Assembly: GCF_014197915.1 (NCBI RefSeq)
Contig: NZ_JACIGK010000004.1
Span: 62,001 to 126,000 of the forward strand
Reading direction: 5' to 3'
Length of the DNA: 64,000 nucleotides
Source of the DNA: Roseospira visakhapatnamensis
Lineage (GTDB): Bacteria > Pseudomonadota > Alphaproteobacteria > Rhodospirillales > Rhodospirillaceae
A program made the translations under genes and the position numbers. The notes under the pieces were generated by a model. That model did not search any database. It was given only the letters and a program-made list of their open reading frames with translations, and was not told the DNA's origin. How positions within the stretch are numbered: position 1 is the stretch's first letter; the number at the start of each line of letters is the position of its first letter. Below are positions 10,721 to 20,101 of the stretch, in pieces.

Positions 10721-11761
10721 ATGATGCAATCGAACGGTCAGATGTCCCGCGTGGGCGCCGTCAAGGTCGCCTTGCAGCGCTTTGCGTTCGTCGTCCTGGT
10801 GCTGAGCGCGTTCACCCTGATGCTGCTGGGCAAGGCCGACACCCTGGTCGTCGACCGGATGCGCACCGCCGTGACCGACGCCATGGCCCCGGTGCTGGAG
10901 GTGCTGTCCAAGCCGGCCGCCAGCGTCGCCTCGGTGATGAACACCGTCCGCGAGTTGGCCCACCTGCGCCAGGAAAACGCGACCCTGCGCGACGAGAACC
11001 TGAGCCTGTTGCGCTGGCAGGCACTGGCCCGGCAGCTGCAGGCCGAGAACCAGCGTCTGCGGGAACTGACCGCCATGGTCAAGGATCCCAAGCCGCGCTT
11101 CATCACCGCCCGCGTGGTGGCCGACAGCGGCGGCGTGTTCGCCCGCAGCCTGATCGTCACCGCCGGCGCCCAGCATGGCGCCCGCAAGGGGCAGGTGGTG
11201 GTCTCGGCCCAGGGCGTGGTCGGCCGCCTGACCGAGGTGGGGCACCGGGCCAGCCGTGTGTTGCTGCTCACCGACCCTAACTCGCGGGTGCCGGTGCTGT
11301 TGGAGGAAAGCCGGGCGCGGGCCATCCTGATGGGCACCAACCGGGACCGCCCGCAACTGGCGTTCCTGAAGGCCAAGGCCGGCGTGTCGCCCGGTGATCG
11401 CATCGTCACCTCCGGCATCGGCCGCCTGTTCCCGCCGGGCCTGCCGGTGGGCGTGGTCTCATCGGTGGACGATGGCCACATCTGGGTGGAACTGTTCATC
11501 GAGGATAGCCGTCTGGAACTGGCGCGCATCCTCGACTACGGGCCGGACGGCATCGTCGGCGACCCGAACGCCGGGCCTGTGGTCGAGACCGCGCCACCGC
11601 AGGACGGCGCCGCCGGGGTGGCGCCCGGCGCGGACCCCGACCCGCGACCGGGGCCGACGCCCGAAGCGGGAACCGTCGCCGCGCCGGACACGGGGGCCGA
11701 GGCGTCCCCGCCGGTGTCGGTGCCCCGCCCCGCGATACGGCCGGCCCGCGACGGCCGGTAG
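10721..11761 (+). CDS. mreC: Cell shape-determining protein MreC
   Basis: A 346-residue inner-membrane protein that links MreB to periplasmic PBP2. One N-terminal membrane helix (FAFVVLVLSAFTLMLLG) is followed by a coiled coil (LAHLRQENATLRDENLSLLRW and on) and the beta domain with GRLTEVGHRASRVLLLTDPNSRVPVL. The C-terminal ~70 residues are a disordered Pro/Ala/Asp tail (GADPDPRPGPTPE...), longer than in E. coli MreC. Alternative in-frame starts exist at 10724 and 10742. It precedes mreD by 35 nt. Confidence 0.95.
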   Translation: MMQSNGQMSRVGAVKVALQRFAFVVLVLSAFTLMLLGKADTLVVDRMRTAVTDAMAPVLEVLSKPAASVASVMNTVRELAHLRQENATLRDENLSLLRWQALARQLQAENQRLRELTAMVKDPKPRFITARVVADSGGVFARSLIVTAGAQHGARKGQVVVSAQGVVGRLTEVGHRASRVLLLTDPNSRVPVLLEESRARAILMGTNRDRPQLAFLKAKAGVSPGDRIVTSGIGRLFPPGLPVGVVSSVDDGHIWVELFIEDSRLELARILDYGPDGIVGDPNAGPVVETAPPQDGAAGVAPGADPDPRPGPTPEAGTVAAPDTGAEASPPVSVPRPAIRPARDGR

Positions 11762-11796
11762 CGGGTCGACCGACCAGACAGCAGGAGAGCCGTCCC

Positions 11797-12312
11797 ATGC
11801 GCCCGTCGTTCTGGCAGCACCTGGATCTGCTGGCGCGCCGGCTGATACCGGTGACACTGTCGCTGCTGTTGCTGCTGCTGGCGGCCGTGCCGCTGACCGC
11901 CCCGGGGTTCCTGAGGGCCGACCCGATGATCTCGGTCCTCTGCGTGTACTATTGGGCCGTGCACCGGCCCGACATGATGGGATACGTCGGCGGCTTTACG
12001 CTCGGCCTGCTGGAAGACATCCTGATGGGCACGCCCATGGGGGTCAGCCCGCTCGTCTTGCTGGTGGTGCAATGGGTCATCGTCACGCAATATCGGTTTT
12101 TCGTCGGCAAGCCGTTCATGGTGACGTGGTGGGTGCTCGGTCTGGTGGCCCTGGTGGCGGTGCTGACCAAGGCCATGGCGGTGGCCCTGTTGACCGGTCA
12201 CCTGGCGTCGCCGATCGCACTGGCGGCGTCCTACGCGCTCACCGTGCTGTTGTATCCGCCGCTGGGCTGGCTCTTCGGTCGCGCGCAGGTCCTGCTGGAC
12301 AAGGCGGCGTGA
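11797..12312 (+). CDS. mreD: Rod shape-determining membrane protein MreD
   Basis: A 171-residue multi-helix membrane protein. Motifs such as FTLGLLEDILMGTPMGVSPLV are typical of MreD. CAGGAGAG lies about 10 nt upstream of the ATG. It lies between mreC and the PBP2 gene, and works with them in lateral wall growth. Confidence 0.93.
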   Translation: MRPSFWQHLDLLARRLIPVTLSLLLLLLAAVPLTAPGFLRADPMISVLCVYYWAVHRPDMMGYVGGFTLGLLEDILMGTPMGVSPLVLLVVQWVIVTQYRFFVGKPFMVTWWVLGLVALVAVLTKAMAVALLTGHLASPIALAASYALTVLLYPPLGWLFGRAQVLLDKAA

Positions 12313-12349
12313 GATCATGAGGGAATCATGAGGGGAGGCAGGACCGACC

Positions 12350-14305
12350 ATGCAGAAGGACGGTGACCGCTCGCGCGTGTTTACGCGCCGCGTGGTGCTG
12401 CTGGCCGGCGCCAAGACTCTGCTGGTCTCGGCGCTGGCCGCGCGCATGTACTACCTGCAGGTCATGGAGGCCGACAAGTACAGCACCCTCGCCGAGGAAA
12501 ACCGCATCAACCTGCGCCTGCTGCCCCCGCCGCGCGGCCCCATCGTCGACCGCTTCGGGGTGCCGCTGGCCGTCAACAGCCAGAACTTCCGCGCCCAGGT
12601 GATCGCCGAGCACACCCGGGACCTGGAACGCACCTTGCGCACCTTCAGCCGCCTCGTGCCGCTGTCGGACTATGACCGCCAGCGGGTCATCAAGGAGATC
12701 AGCCGCCGGCGCAGCTTCGTGGCGGTGACCGTGCGCGAGAACCTGACCTGGGAGCAGATGGCCCTGGTGCAGGTCAACGCGCCCGACCTGCCGGGCGTGA
12801 CCATCGACGAGGGCCTGACGCGGCAGTACCCCTATGGCCCCCTGGCCTCGCATCTGCTGGGCTACGTGGCGGCCGTCGCCGAGGAGGACATGACCGGCGA
12901 CGACCCGTTGCTGGAGTTGCCCGACTTTCGCATCGGCAAGTCCGGCGTGGAAAAGGTCTACGACCTGTCGCTGCGCGGCAAGAGCGGCACCAGCCGCGTC
13001 GAGGTGAACGCCGTCGGCCGCATGATCCGCGAGTTGCGGCGCGACGAGGGCGAGCCCGGCCACGAAGTGCGCCTGACGCTGGACATGCGCCTGCAAGCCT
13101 ACACCGCCCAGCGCCTGGGGGATGAAAGCGCCGCCGCGGTGGTCATGGACGTCCACACCGGGGAGATCGTGGCCATGGCCTCGACCCCCGCCTATGACCC
13201 AAACGCCTTCACCCGTGGCCTGACCAGCGGGGAGTGGCGCGCCCTGGCCAGCAACCCGCGCGCGCCGTTGCGCAACAAGGCGCTGGTCGGTCAGTATGCC
13301 CCCGGCTCCACGTTCAAGATGGTGGTGGCGCTGGCCGCCCTGGAGAGTGGCGTGGTGCGCCCGGACCAGACCGTCTACTGCCCGGGGCACCTCACCCTGG
13401 GCAACCACCGCTTCCACTGCTGGCGACGGGGCGGCCACGGGCACATGAACGTCACCACGGCCATCGAGCAGTCGTGCGACGTGTACTTCTACGAAATCTC
13501 GCGACGCGTCGGCATCGACCGCATCGCCGCCATGGCCCGGTCGCTGGGTCTCGGCCATGCGCTGGGACTGGAACTGCCCGGCGAGGCCACCGGCCTGATC
13601 CCCACCAAGGCCTGGAAGTCCGCCACCCTCGGTCAGCCCTGGGTGCAGGGCGAGACCCTGGTGGCCAGCATCGGCCAGGGCTACGTGTTGGCCACGCCAC
13701 TGCAACTGGCGGTGATGACGGCGCGGATCGCCAACGACGGCATCGCCGTGACTCCCACGCTCTGCCGCCAGACCACCGTCGACGGCCGCCTGGTGACCCG
13801 GCCGACGCCCCAGTTCGAGCACGTGGGCCTGTCCAGACCCTCCCTGTCCATCGTCAAGGCCGCCATGTGGCGGGTGGTTAACGGGGACCGGGGCACCGCG
13901 CGCCGCTCGGCCATCACCGAGGACGGCTGGGCCATGGCGGGCAAGACCGGCACCTCCCAGGTGCGGCGCATCTCGATGCGGGAGCGCGAGACCGGCGTTC
14001 GCAAGAACGATGAATTGCCCTGGAAGTTCCGCGACCACGCCCTGTTCGTCTGCTATGCCCCGGCGGACGCGCCACGCTACGCCATTTCGGTGATCATCGA
14101 GCATGCCGGCGGCGGATCGCGCCACGCCGCGCCGATCGCCCACGACGTGATGCTGGAGACCCTGCGCCTGGATCCCTCGCGCCAGCGTTCGGACGAGGAC
14201 ATCGCCGCCATCCGCGAACCGCAGGTGGCCGCCCAGGACGCCGCCGATACCCTGGCCGAGTCCGCCGTCGCGGCGATGCCCGCACCCCTCACCCTGAATC
14301 CGTGA
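12350..14305 (+). CDS. mrdA: Penicillin-binding protein 2 (elongasome transpeptidase)
   Basis: A 651-residue class B PBP. N-terminal membrane anchor (about residues 20-42), PBP dimer domain beginning at PPPRGPIVDRFG, then the transpeptidase domain with Ser320 in GSTFKM, the SCD form of the SxN motif in IEQSCDVYFYE, and KTG in AGKTGTSQV. It cross-links peptidoglycan during side-wall synthesis with RodA as glycosyltransferase. GAGGGGAGG upstream gives a strong ribosome-binding site. The C-terminal ~45 residues after the last conserved strand are a low-complexity extension. Confidence 0.95.
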   Translation: MQKDGDRSRVFTRRVVLLAGAKTLLVSALAARMYYLQVMEADKYSTLAEENRINLRLLPPPRGPIVDRFGVPLAVNSQNFRAQVIAEHTRDLERTLRTFSRLVPLSDYDRQRVIKEISRRRSFVAVTVRENLTWEQMALVQVNAPDLPGVTIDEGLTRQYPYGPLASHLLGYVAAVAEEDMTGDDPLLELPDFRIGKSGVEKVYDLSLRGKSGTSRVEVNAVGRMIRELRRDEGEPGHEVRLTLDMRLQAYTAQRLGDESAAAVVMDVHTGEIVAMASTPAYDPNAFTRGLTSGEWRALASNPRAPLRNKALVGQYAPGSTFKMVVALAALESGVVRPDQTVYCPGHLTLGNHRFHCWRRGGHGHMNVTTAIEQSCDVYFYEISRRVGIDRIAAMARSLGLGHALGLELPGEATGLIPTKAWKSATLGQPWVQGETLVASIGQGYVLATPLQLAVMTARIANDGIAVTPTLCRQTTVDGRLVTRPTPQFEHVGLSRPSLSIVKAAMWRVVNGDRGTARRSAITEDGWAMAGKTGTSQVRRISMRERETGVRKNDELPWKFRDHALFVCYAPADAPRYAISVIIEHAGGGSRHAAPIAHDVMLETLRLDPSRQRSDEDIAAIREPQVAAQDAADTLAESAVAAMPAPLTLNP

Positions 14306-14371
14306 CCCGACCGAGACCCGACCGATGCCCAGCCCCGCCCTGCCCCCGTTTCGTGATGCCGGAGATCCGCG

Positions 14372-15535
14372 ATGATCGGAGACGGCCTGATGCACGCGCG
14401 CCTGCGGCGCGGCGAGATGAGCCTGGGCGAGAAGCTGTGGCAGGTCAGTTGGTCGTTCGTGTTGTTGATCGCCGTGCTCGCGGGTATCGGCGTGGCCATG
14501 CTGTACTCGGCCGCCAACGGCGACATGGACCCCTGGGCGTCCCGCCACATCACCCGCTTCGGGGTCGGTCTGGCGCTGCTTCTGGCGGTGGCCATGATCG
14601 ATGTGCGTCAGTGGATGCGCTACGCCTACTGGCTGTACGGCCTGGCCTTCGTGCTGCTTGTGGCGGTGGAGGTGAAGGGCACGGTGGGCATGGGCGCGCA
14701 GCGCTGGATCGACCTCGGCTTTTTCCAGATTCAGCCGTCGGAGCTGATGAAGGTGGCCCTGGTGCTGGCATTGGCGCGCGTCTTCCACGGCGCCGATCTG
14801 TCCGACGTCGGCCGCCCGCTGTTCCTGCTGGTGCCGACGCTGATGGTGCTGGTGCCCGTGGCCCTGGTGCTGAAACAGCCGGACCTGGGAACGGCGCTGA
14901 TGATGCTGGCCGGCGGCGGGGTGCTGTTCTTCGTCGCCGGGGTCCGGTTGTGGAAGTTCGCGGTGGTCTTCGTCGCCGGCCTGTCGGCCATCCCCGTCGC
15001 CTGGCAGTTCCTGCATGAGTATCAGAAGCGGCGCGTGCTGACCTTCCTGGAGCCCGAGCGCGATCCCCTGGGCGCCGGATACCACATCCTTCAGTCCAAG
15101 ATCGCCCTGGGCTCGGGCGGCCTGTGGGGCAAGGGCTTCCTGGGGGGCACCCAGAGCCACCTTAACTTCCTGCCCGAAAAGCAGACCGACTTCATTTTCG
15201 TCATGCTGGCCGAGGAATTCGGCATGCTGGCCGGCATGGGGCTGCTGCTGCTGTATGTTCTGGTGCTGGTGTACGGCATCGCCATCTCGGTCCGCGCCCG
15301 CAACCACTTCGGCCGCCTGGTGGCCATCGGCGTCACCGTCACCTTCTTCCTATACGTGTTCATCAACATCGCCATGGTCATGGGCCTGATCCCGGTGGTC
15401 GGCGTGCCCCTGCCCCTGGTCAGCTACGGCGGCACGGCCATGCTGACGCTGATGCTGTCCTTCGGCCTGCTGATGAGCGTCTGGGTGCACCGCGACGTAC
15501 AGATCGGCCGCCGGGGCGCCTTCGACGAGGGATAG
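14372..15535 (+). CDS. rodA: RodA, SEDS-family peptidoglycan glycosyltransferase
   Basis: A 387-residue SEDS protein with about ten membrane helices. Signatures include the catalytic-loop region KQPDLGTALMMLAGG, FLPEKQTDFIFVMLAEEFG and the C-terminal GLIPVVGVPLPLVSYGGTAM. The start at 14372 has GGAG 7 nt upstream; MSLGEKLW begins the conserved part at about residue 16. It closes the shape cluster and pairs with PBP2. Confidence 0.96.
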   Translation: MIGDGLMHARLRRGEMSLGEKLWQVSWSFVLLIAVLAGIGVAMLYSAANGDMDPWASRHITRFGVGLALLLAVAMIDVRQWMRYAYWLYGLAFVLLVAVEVKGTVGMGAQRWIDLGFFQIQPSELMKVALVLALARVFHGADLSDVGRPLFLLVPTLMVLVPVALVLKQPDLGTALMMLAGGGVLFFVAGVRLWKFAVVFVAGLSAIPVAWQFLHEYQKRRVLTFLEPERDPLGAGYHILQSKIALGSGGLWGKGFLGGTQSHLNFLPEKQTDFIFVMLAEEFGMLAGMGLLLLYVLVLVYGIAISVRARNHFGRLVAIGVTVTFFLYVFINIAMVMGLIPVVGVPLPLVSYGGTAMLTLMLSFGLLMSVWVHRDVQIGRRGAFDEG

Positions 15536-15596
15536 CGCGCGTGAGCCCGCGGGGGCGGACGGTCGTGTGATCGCGGCGGGCCGCCGGCCGGCGTCG

Positions 15597-15668
15597 TCAC
15601 GGCCGGCGCCACCGGCTGAACACCCGGTTCCGCCCCGCCTTCTTGGCGTCGTACAGGGCCCCGCTACC
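15597..15668 (-). pseudogene. C-terminal relic of a GGDEF (diguanylate cyclase) gene
   Basis: On the minus strand a short stretch reads GSGALYDAKKAGRNRVFSR and ends at a stop at 15597-15599. ALY-AK-AGRNRV is the invariant C-terminal helix of GGDEF domains. The sequence upstream of it on the same strand shows no further GGDEF motif, so only about 20 codons survive. It lies in the 243-bp gap between rodA and the metallo-beta-lactamase-fold gene and points to a past deletion. Confidence 0.65.
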
Positions 15669-15778
15669 CGCACGCGTTCTATGGACTGCCGGAACACGGA
15701 ACTCGCGATCCTGGATGCCATGGTCCGTGTGTTGGCTACACCGCCGATCCAGTCCGGGTCGCGTGACGGTGCGCCCTG

Positions 15779-16753
15779 CTACTCCCCCTCCAGGGCCGCC
15801 CACATGTCGCGATCACGGTCGGCCGTCCAGGTTCGCGGCCGGCGGATGCCGCGCGCCTCGTCCCAGGCCCGGGTGACGTCAAAGGGCATGCAGTGGTCAT
15901 AGATGACCCAGTGGCCGTACTTGGCGTCCATGCGATCCCGGCAGCGGCGATAGACCGTCCTCAGGTCCTGGTTCAGGGCCACGCCCTCCCGGGCAGTCTC
16001 GAACAGATCGCTCACGAACGCCTCGGTCATGGCGATGGCCGCCTCGCAGTCTCCGGGCGTCATCAGCGCGTCGCCCCGGCCCGGCACCAGGCGGTTCGGC
16101 TTCATGTCCCGCAACCGACGGAGCGTCTCCGGCCACTCGGCCAGGTGGGCGTCGCCGGTGTAGGGGGTCGCGTTGTGCTCCACCAGGTCGCCGGCATACA
16201 GGATGCGCTCGCCGGGCAGCCAGGCGACCGTGTCACCCTGGGTGTGGCCCTTGCCGGGATGCAGGATTTCGACGCGGCGATTGCCCAGGTCCACGGTCAA
16301 CCGGTCGTCGAAGACGACAGTCGGCCATGTCAGCCCGGGGATCGAGTCCAGGCCCTGGAACAGGCGCGGGAACCGCCCGGCCTCGCTGTCATAGTCCTCC
16401 TGGCCGCGCTCCAGGATCATCTCGTGGGTGCCCCGGCTGGCGATGATGGCCTGGGCCTGGTACGCCGACGCCCCCAGCACCCGCACCGCGTGATAGTGGG
16501 TCAGCAGCACATACTTGACGGGCTTGTCGGTGACCGCGCGGATCTTCTCCAGCACCCCCGCCGCCATCACCGGCGTGGCCTGGGTGTCGATGACCATCAC
16601 CCCGTCGTCGCCGATGATCACACCGGTGTTCGGATCCCCCTCGGCGGTGTAGGCGTAGGCGCCCTCGCCCAGCTTGGCGAAGGTGACCGTCTTGTCGCCC
16701 AGGTCACCGGTCGAGGCGAAGGCGACGTTGGGCGGGGCGGGGTGAGCGGACAT
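15779..16753 (-). CDS. MBL-fold metallohydrolase-like protein with altered metal motif
   Basis: A 324-residue metallo-beta-lactamase-fold protein. The canonical HxHxDH loop reads H86-Y-H88-A-V90-R91, so the Asp and second-zinc His are replaced. HTQGD and YAGDLVEHN, which supply later ligands, are present, but the last histidine site (usually PGHG) reads PGRG. The overall order (VIIGDDGVMVIDTQATP, then LLTHYHAVRVLGA) matches the group of MBL proteins related to the quinoprotein/SoxH-like hydrolases. Start 16753 (MSAHPAPP) has AGGAGA upstream. It may bind one metal or have a non-hydrolytic role. The gene stands alone beside a GGDEF relic. Confidence 0.75.
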   Translation of the reverse strand: MSAHPAPPNVAFASTGDLGDKTVTFAKLGEGAYAYTAEGDPNTGVIIGDDGVMVIDTQATPVMAAGVLEKIRAVTDKPVKYVLLTHYHAVRVLGASAYQAQAIIASRGTHEMILERGQEDYDSEAGRFPRLFQGLDSIPGLTWPTVVFDDRLTVDLGNRRVEILHPGKGHTQGDTVAWLPGERILYAGDLVEHNATPYTGDAHLAEWPETLRRLRDMKPNRLVPGRGDALMTPGDCEAAIAMTEAFVSDLFETAREGVALNQDLRTVYRRCRDRMDAKYGHWVIYDHCMPFDVTRAWDEARGIRRPRTWTADRDRDMWAALEGE

Positions 16754-16846
16754 GGCGGCGTCTCCTGTGCGCGGGGTGATCGCGGCGTGACGGGCACGCG
16801 CCGAATTTAGTTTCATCTGAAACTATTTTCAAGCCGCCTCGTCCGG

Positions 16847-18025
16847 CTACATCAGCCGCAGGCTGTCGGCCGTCACCCGTGGCACCAACAGAACGTATCG
16901 CCCCGGACTCTTCATGCGCCCGGCCTGCCGGAAGGCGCCCTCTCCGGCGCCCCAGAAGACGTCCCCGCGCACCACCCCCTTGATGGCCGACCCGGTGTCC
17001 TGGGCAACCATCAGCCGGCGCAGGGGCCGCCCGTCGGGGTCGGTGGTCTCCAGCCAGACCGGCGCCCCCAGGGGGATCACGTCCGGATCCACGGCAAGGC
17101 TGCGCAACGGCTCCAACGGCAGTCCCATCGCGCCGATGGGGCCGTCCCCGGTGATCTCGCGGAAGAAGATGTAGCGCGGGTTCTCACGCATCAACGCCCG
17201 CCCTTGCGCGGGGTTGGCCCGCAGCCAGGCGCGGATGGCGGGCATGGAGCCGCCGTCCGCCAGCCCGCGCTCGCGCACCAGCCGGCCGATGCCCACGAAG
17301 GGCCGACCGTTGTTGGCGGCGTAGCCGATGCGCGTGCGGCCACCGTCGGCCAGGCTGACCTGCCCGGAGCCCTGTATGTGCAGAATGTGCAGGTCCACCG
17401 CGTCGTCGGCCCACAGCAGCACCGGCGCCTTGCCCTCCAGCGCCCCGTCCTCGATGGCCGCCCGGTCGTGGTAGGGCGTGGTCTCATCCGGTCCCGCCCG
17501 CCGGCCCTGGCCGTCCACCATCGCCAGATCGGCGGGAACGCCGTGCACGGGCACCTGATACGGCCCGCCGCGCGTGCGCGCGGCGCGGATATGAGCCTCG
17601 TAGTAGCCGGTGAACAGACCTCGGCCCCGGCCCCGGTCGGGGGTCACGGACAGGCCCGTCAGGTTCCCCTCGACGAAGGCGCGAAAGCCCTGCGCATCAT
17701 CCGCCGGCACCGTCGCCAGCCGGCGACACAGAACCTGCCAGGAGGCCACCGATCCCCCCACCTCCATCGCATGGCTGCCGTCGCGCGCCAGGGACGCGGC
17801 CGGGTCGCGCTTCAGCAGCACGGCACAGGCGCGGTCCAGGGCGGGGCGTGCCTCGATCAGGCGATCGTCCGACCAGCCCGGCAGGCTGGTCAGGGCAACC
17901 GGCGTGTAGACCGGTTCCGGAGGCGGATCAGGCCGGCGCGGCGCGCAGGAGACCGCCAGCACTCCGGCCATCGCGGCCAGCGCGCACAGCCCGGCGGTCA
18001 CCATCAGCCGCCGCCGTCGCGTCAT
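16847..18025 (-). CDS. mltA: Membrane-bound lytic murein transglycosylase A
   Basis: A 392-residue lipoprotein. Lipobox LAVSC at about residues 23-27 follows a basic MTRRRRL start. MltA domain (FTGYYEAHIRAARTRGGPYQVPVHGVP) and 3D domain (VAQDTGSAIKGVVRGDVFWGAG, with the catalytic Asp region) are complete. It cleaves glycan strands to 1,6-anhydro products at the outer membrane. It lies downstream of the Tim44-like gene on the same strand with a 112-bp gap, and opposite fxsA/secB, the common alphaproteobacterial order. Confidence 0.94.
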   Translation of the reverse strand: MTRRRRLMVTAGLCALAAMAGVLAVSCAPRRPDPPPEPVYTPVALTSLPGWSDDRLIEARPALDRACAVLLKRDPAASLARDGSHAMEVGGSVASWQVLCRRLATVPADDAQGFRAFVEGNLTGLSVTPDRGRGRGLFTGYYEAHIRAARTRGGPYQVPVHGVPADLAMVDGQGRRAGPDETTPYHDRAAIEDGALEGKAPVLLWADDAVDLHILHIQGSGQVSLADGGRTRIGYAANNGRPFVGIGRLVRERGLADGGSMPAIRAWLRANPAQGRALMRENPRYIFFREITGDGPIGAMGLPLEPLRSLAVDPDVIPLGAPVWLETTDPDGRPLRRLMVAQDTGSAIKGVVRGDVFWGAGEGAFRQAGRMKSPGRYVLLVPRVTADSLRLM

Positions 18026-18137
18026 GGACACGAGACCCGCCCGCACCCGGTTTGGGAGCGACGGCCGCACGGTCCGGCGGATCCATGGACCACGGGGCGA
18101 TGACGGCGGATCCGGGGACGCTGGCACGGCGCCCGCC

Positions 18138-18857
18138 TCAGTCGTCCTCGGGCGTCCGAGTCGCCACCAGCAGCCAGTTGGGATCGGCCGACGTGGTGTC
18201 GCGGGCGAAGGTCCACAGGTCGGTGACCTTGGCGATATGGTCGGGATCGCCGTCCACCACCGCGCCGTCGCGGTCGCGCACCACGTTGATTTGCTCGGTG
18301 ACGAAGGCCACGGTCACATGGGCGACGTGATCCTCGACCCGGCCGTCCTCCAGGGCGATCGACTTGATGCCCAGCAGTTCCGTTTCCATGGTCTCGCCGG
18401 CGGCCTCGCGCTCGTCGATCGCGGCCGCGAAGTTGCGAAACACGGAGTCCGCCAGCAGCGGCTGCAAGGTCTCCTTGTCGCCGTTGGCGAAGGCGGCCAC
18501 GATCATCTCGAAGGCGCCCCGCGCCCCGGCCAGGAAGGATTCGGTTTCGAAGTCCGGATCCACGCGCATCACGGCATCCATGCCGGACACCGCCGAGGCC
18601 CGGCCCCTAACGCGGGCCGGGGCGTCCACCCGACGATCGTCCTCGTCCGCCACGCCCTCCGGCCGGCGCCGCCCCGGCAGGTCGATGACTTTGTCCTCCT
18701 CCGGCCGCCCCATCCGGCCGAGGCGCCCTCCCACGCCGGGCTCGCGCGGCTTCTCATTGCCCGTGCGCCGACCGAGAACGCTTCGCAGGCGCAGCACCAG
18801 GAAGGCCGCGATCATGGCGAAGAAGATGATGTCGATGAACTGGAAACTGTCATCCAT
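18138..18857 (-). CDS. Tim44/TimA-like domain protein
   Basis: A 239-residue inner-membrane-anchored protein. The N terminus MDDSFQFIDIIFFAMIAAF is a single membrane helix, followed by a charged disordered linker (about residues 35-95) and a Tim44-like domain (FLAGARGAFEMIVAAFANGD, then FVTEQINVVRD and VTDLWTFARD). The fold is shared with mitochondrial Tim44; bacterial members are thought to act at the membrane in protein handling. The start at 18857 is chosen because it begins with the helix. The position between mltA and fxsA supports the call. Confidence 0.9.
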   Translation of the reverse strand: MDDSFQFIDIIFFAMIAAFLVLRLRSVLGRRTGNEKPREPGVGGRLGRMGRPEEDKVIDLPGRRRPEGVADEDDRRVDAPARVRGRASAVSGMDAVMRVDPDFETESFLAGARGAFEMIVAAFANGDKETLQPLLADSVFRNFAAAIDEREAAGETMETELLGIKSIALEDGRVEDHVAHVTVAFVTEQINVVRDRDGAVVDGDPDHIAKVTDLWTFARDTTSADPNWLLVATRTPEDD

Positions 18858-19292
18858 GATGGGTCGAAACTCGCCGCCGGGTCCCGGAGTCGCGACCGGG
18901 ACGTGAAAGGATGGCCGGAACGCGGGCATGACCGGGTCTTGCCACGCCGCCCCCCGGCCAGACAACAACGCACCGCCAAGCGACCCGGTTCCCGGTCTTC
19001 TGCCTGCGGGCGTCCAAGGCGCCGGCCGGGCGAACCGCCGCCCGCTCCGCGCTGGACCCGCACCCGCCGGCTGGGATACACAGGTCGTCCGCGTCCGGCA
19101 ACGATCGTCTCTCCCCCATCAGTTTGCGGGAGCGACGGCCGAGGATCAAGCCGCCAGATGATCGCGGGGCCATCAACGGCCCCGGGGTCGCGGCGGTCCC
19201 TCGCGATGACCGCCAGTGCCCGTGTAGATAGGCGGCGCTCGCCCCCAGGGCAAGGCGAATTCCCCACCCTCCAGCCCGGAAACCGTCCCCTC
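18858..19292. other. 435-bp divergent intergenic region (Tim44-like / fxsA)
   Basis: No convincing gene, RNA or strong promoter match found on either strand; the region presumably carries the divergent promoters of the Tim44-like and fxsA genes. Confidence 0.5.
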
Positions 19293-19925
19293 ATGGCCTT
19301 TTTCCTTCTGCTCGCCTTCATCGCCACCCCCATCCTGGAAATCGCCGTCCTGTTGAAGGTCGGCGGCCTCATCGGCCTCATGCCGACCCTGGTCCTGGTG
19401 GTGCTGACCGCCGTGATCGGAACGGCGCTCCTGCGCGCCCAAGGGCTGTCCACGCTCAACCGCGCGCGCGAGAGCCTGAACCGTGGCGAGGCCCCCGTCC
19501 GCGCGGTGTTCGACGGCGCCTGCCTGCTGGTGGGCGGCGCGCTGCTGCTGACGCCGGGGTTCGTGACCGACACCCTGGGATTCCTGCTGCTCGTGCCGCC
19601 GGTGCGCGCGGCCCTGCTGCGGAGCCTGACTCGGAGCCGGTCCTTCCAGGTGCGCGCCGCCGGGTTCGGCGCGCCGCCTCAGGGCGAGACCTGGCCCGGT
19701 CCCGGCGCTCCGCCCCGTGGCCCGTCCGGCGCCGGCGCCCGGGGACCGGGCGTGGTCATCGACGGGGATTTCGAGGAGGTCTCTCCGGAGACCGTCGGCC
19801 CGGCGCGCCCGACCCGTTGGGGCGGCGCCGAGCGCGCGCCGGAGGACACAACCGAGGACACGGCCGACGACGCGCCCAAGGGTGGGCCGGGTCCCGGTGG
19901 GCCCACCCCGCCGCGCGCCGGATAG
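19293..19925 (+). CDS. fxsA: FxsA family membrane protein
   Basis: A 210-residue FxsA/UPF0716 protein. The N-terminal membrane domain (FFLLLAFIATPILEIAVLLK, then TLVLVVLTAVIGTALLRAQG and LLTPGFVTDTLGFLLLVPPVR) is the family signature. The C-terminal ~95 residues are Gly/Pro-rich and acidic with the conserved VIDGDFEEV motif. In E. coli FxsA affects exclusion of phage T7 by F; its molecular role is unclear. The start at 19293 begins directly with the first helix. It lies just before secB. Confidence 0.9.
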   Translation: MAFFLLLAFIATPILEIAVLLKVGGLIGLMPTLVLVVLTAVIGTALLRAQGLSTLNRARESLNRGEAPVRAVFDGACLLVGGALLLTPGFVTDTLGFLLLVPPVRAALLRSLTRSRSFQVRAAGFGAPPQGETWPGPGAPPRGPSGAGARGPGVVIDGDFEEVSPETVGPARPTRWGGAERAPEDTTEDTADDAPKGGPGPGGPTPPRAG

Positions 19926-20101
19926 GCCCGACAGCACCCCCTCCGATCGCCCGCTGGCGCCGGTCTGGTGCCCCGATGACCGCGCGGACGGCGGCGCCGG
20001 CCGCTCGGTTGTCAGGGTTCCGGGAACATGGTAGGCCACCGCTCCACGGCCGGGGCGACCAGGCGATCGCCCGGCCATGACGTCCACTTCGGGAGATCAG
20101 C

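Noticed and set aside
12326-15307. 993-codon minus-strand frame opposite mrdA-rodA
   Set aside because: His/Gln/Gly-rich antisense shadow of two well-conserved genes.
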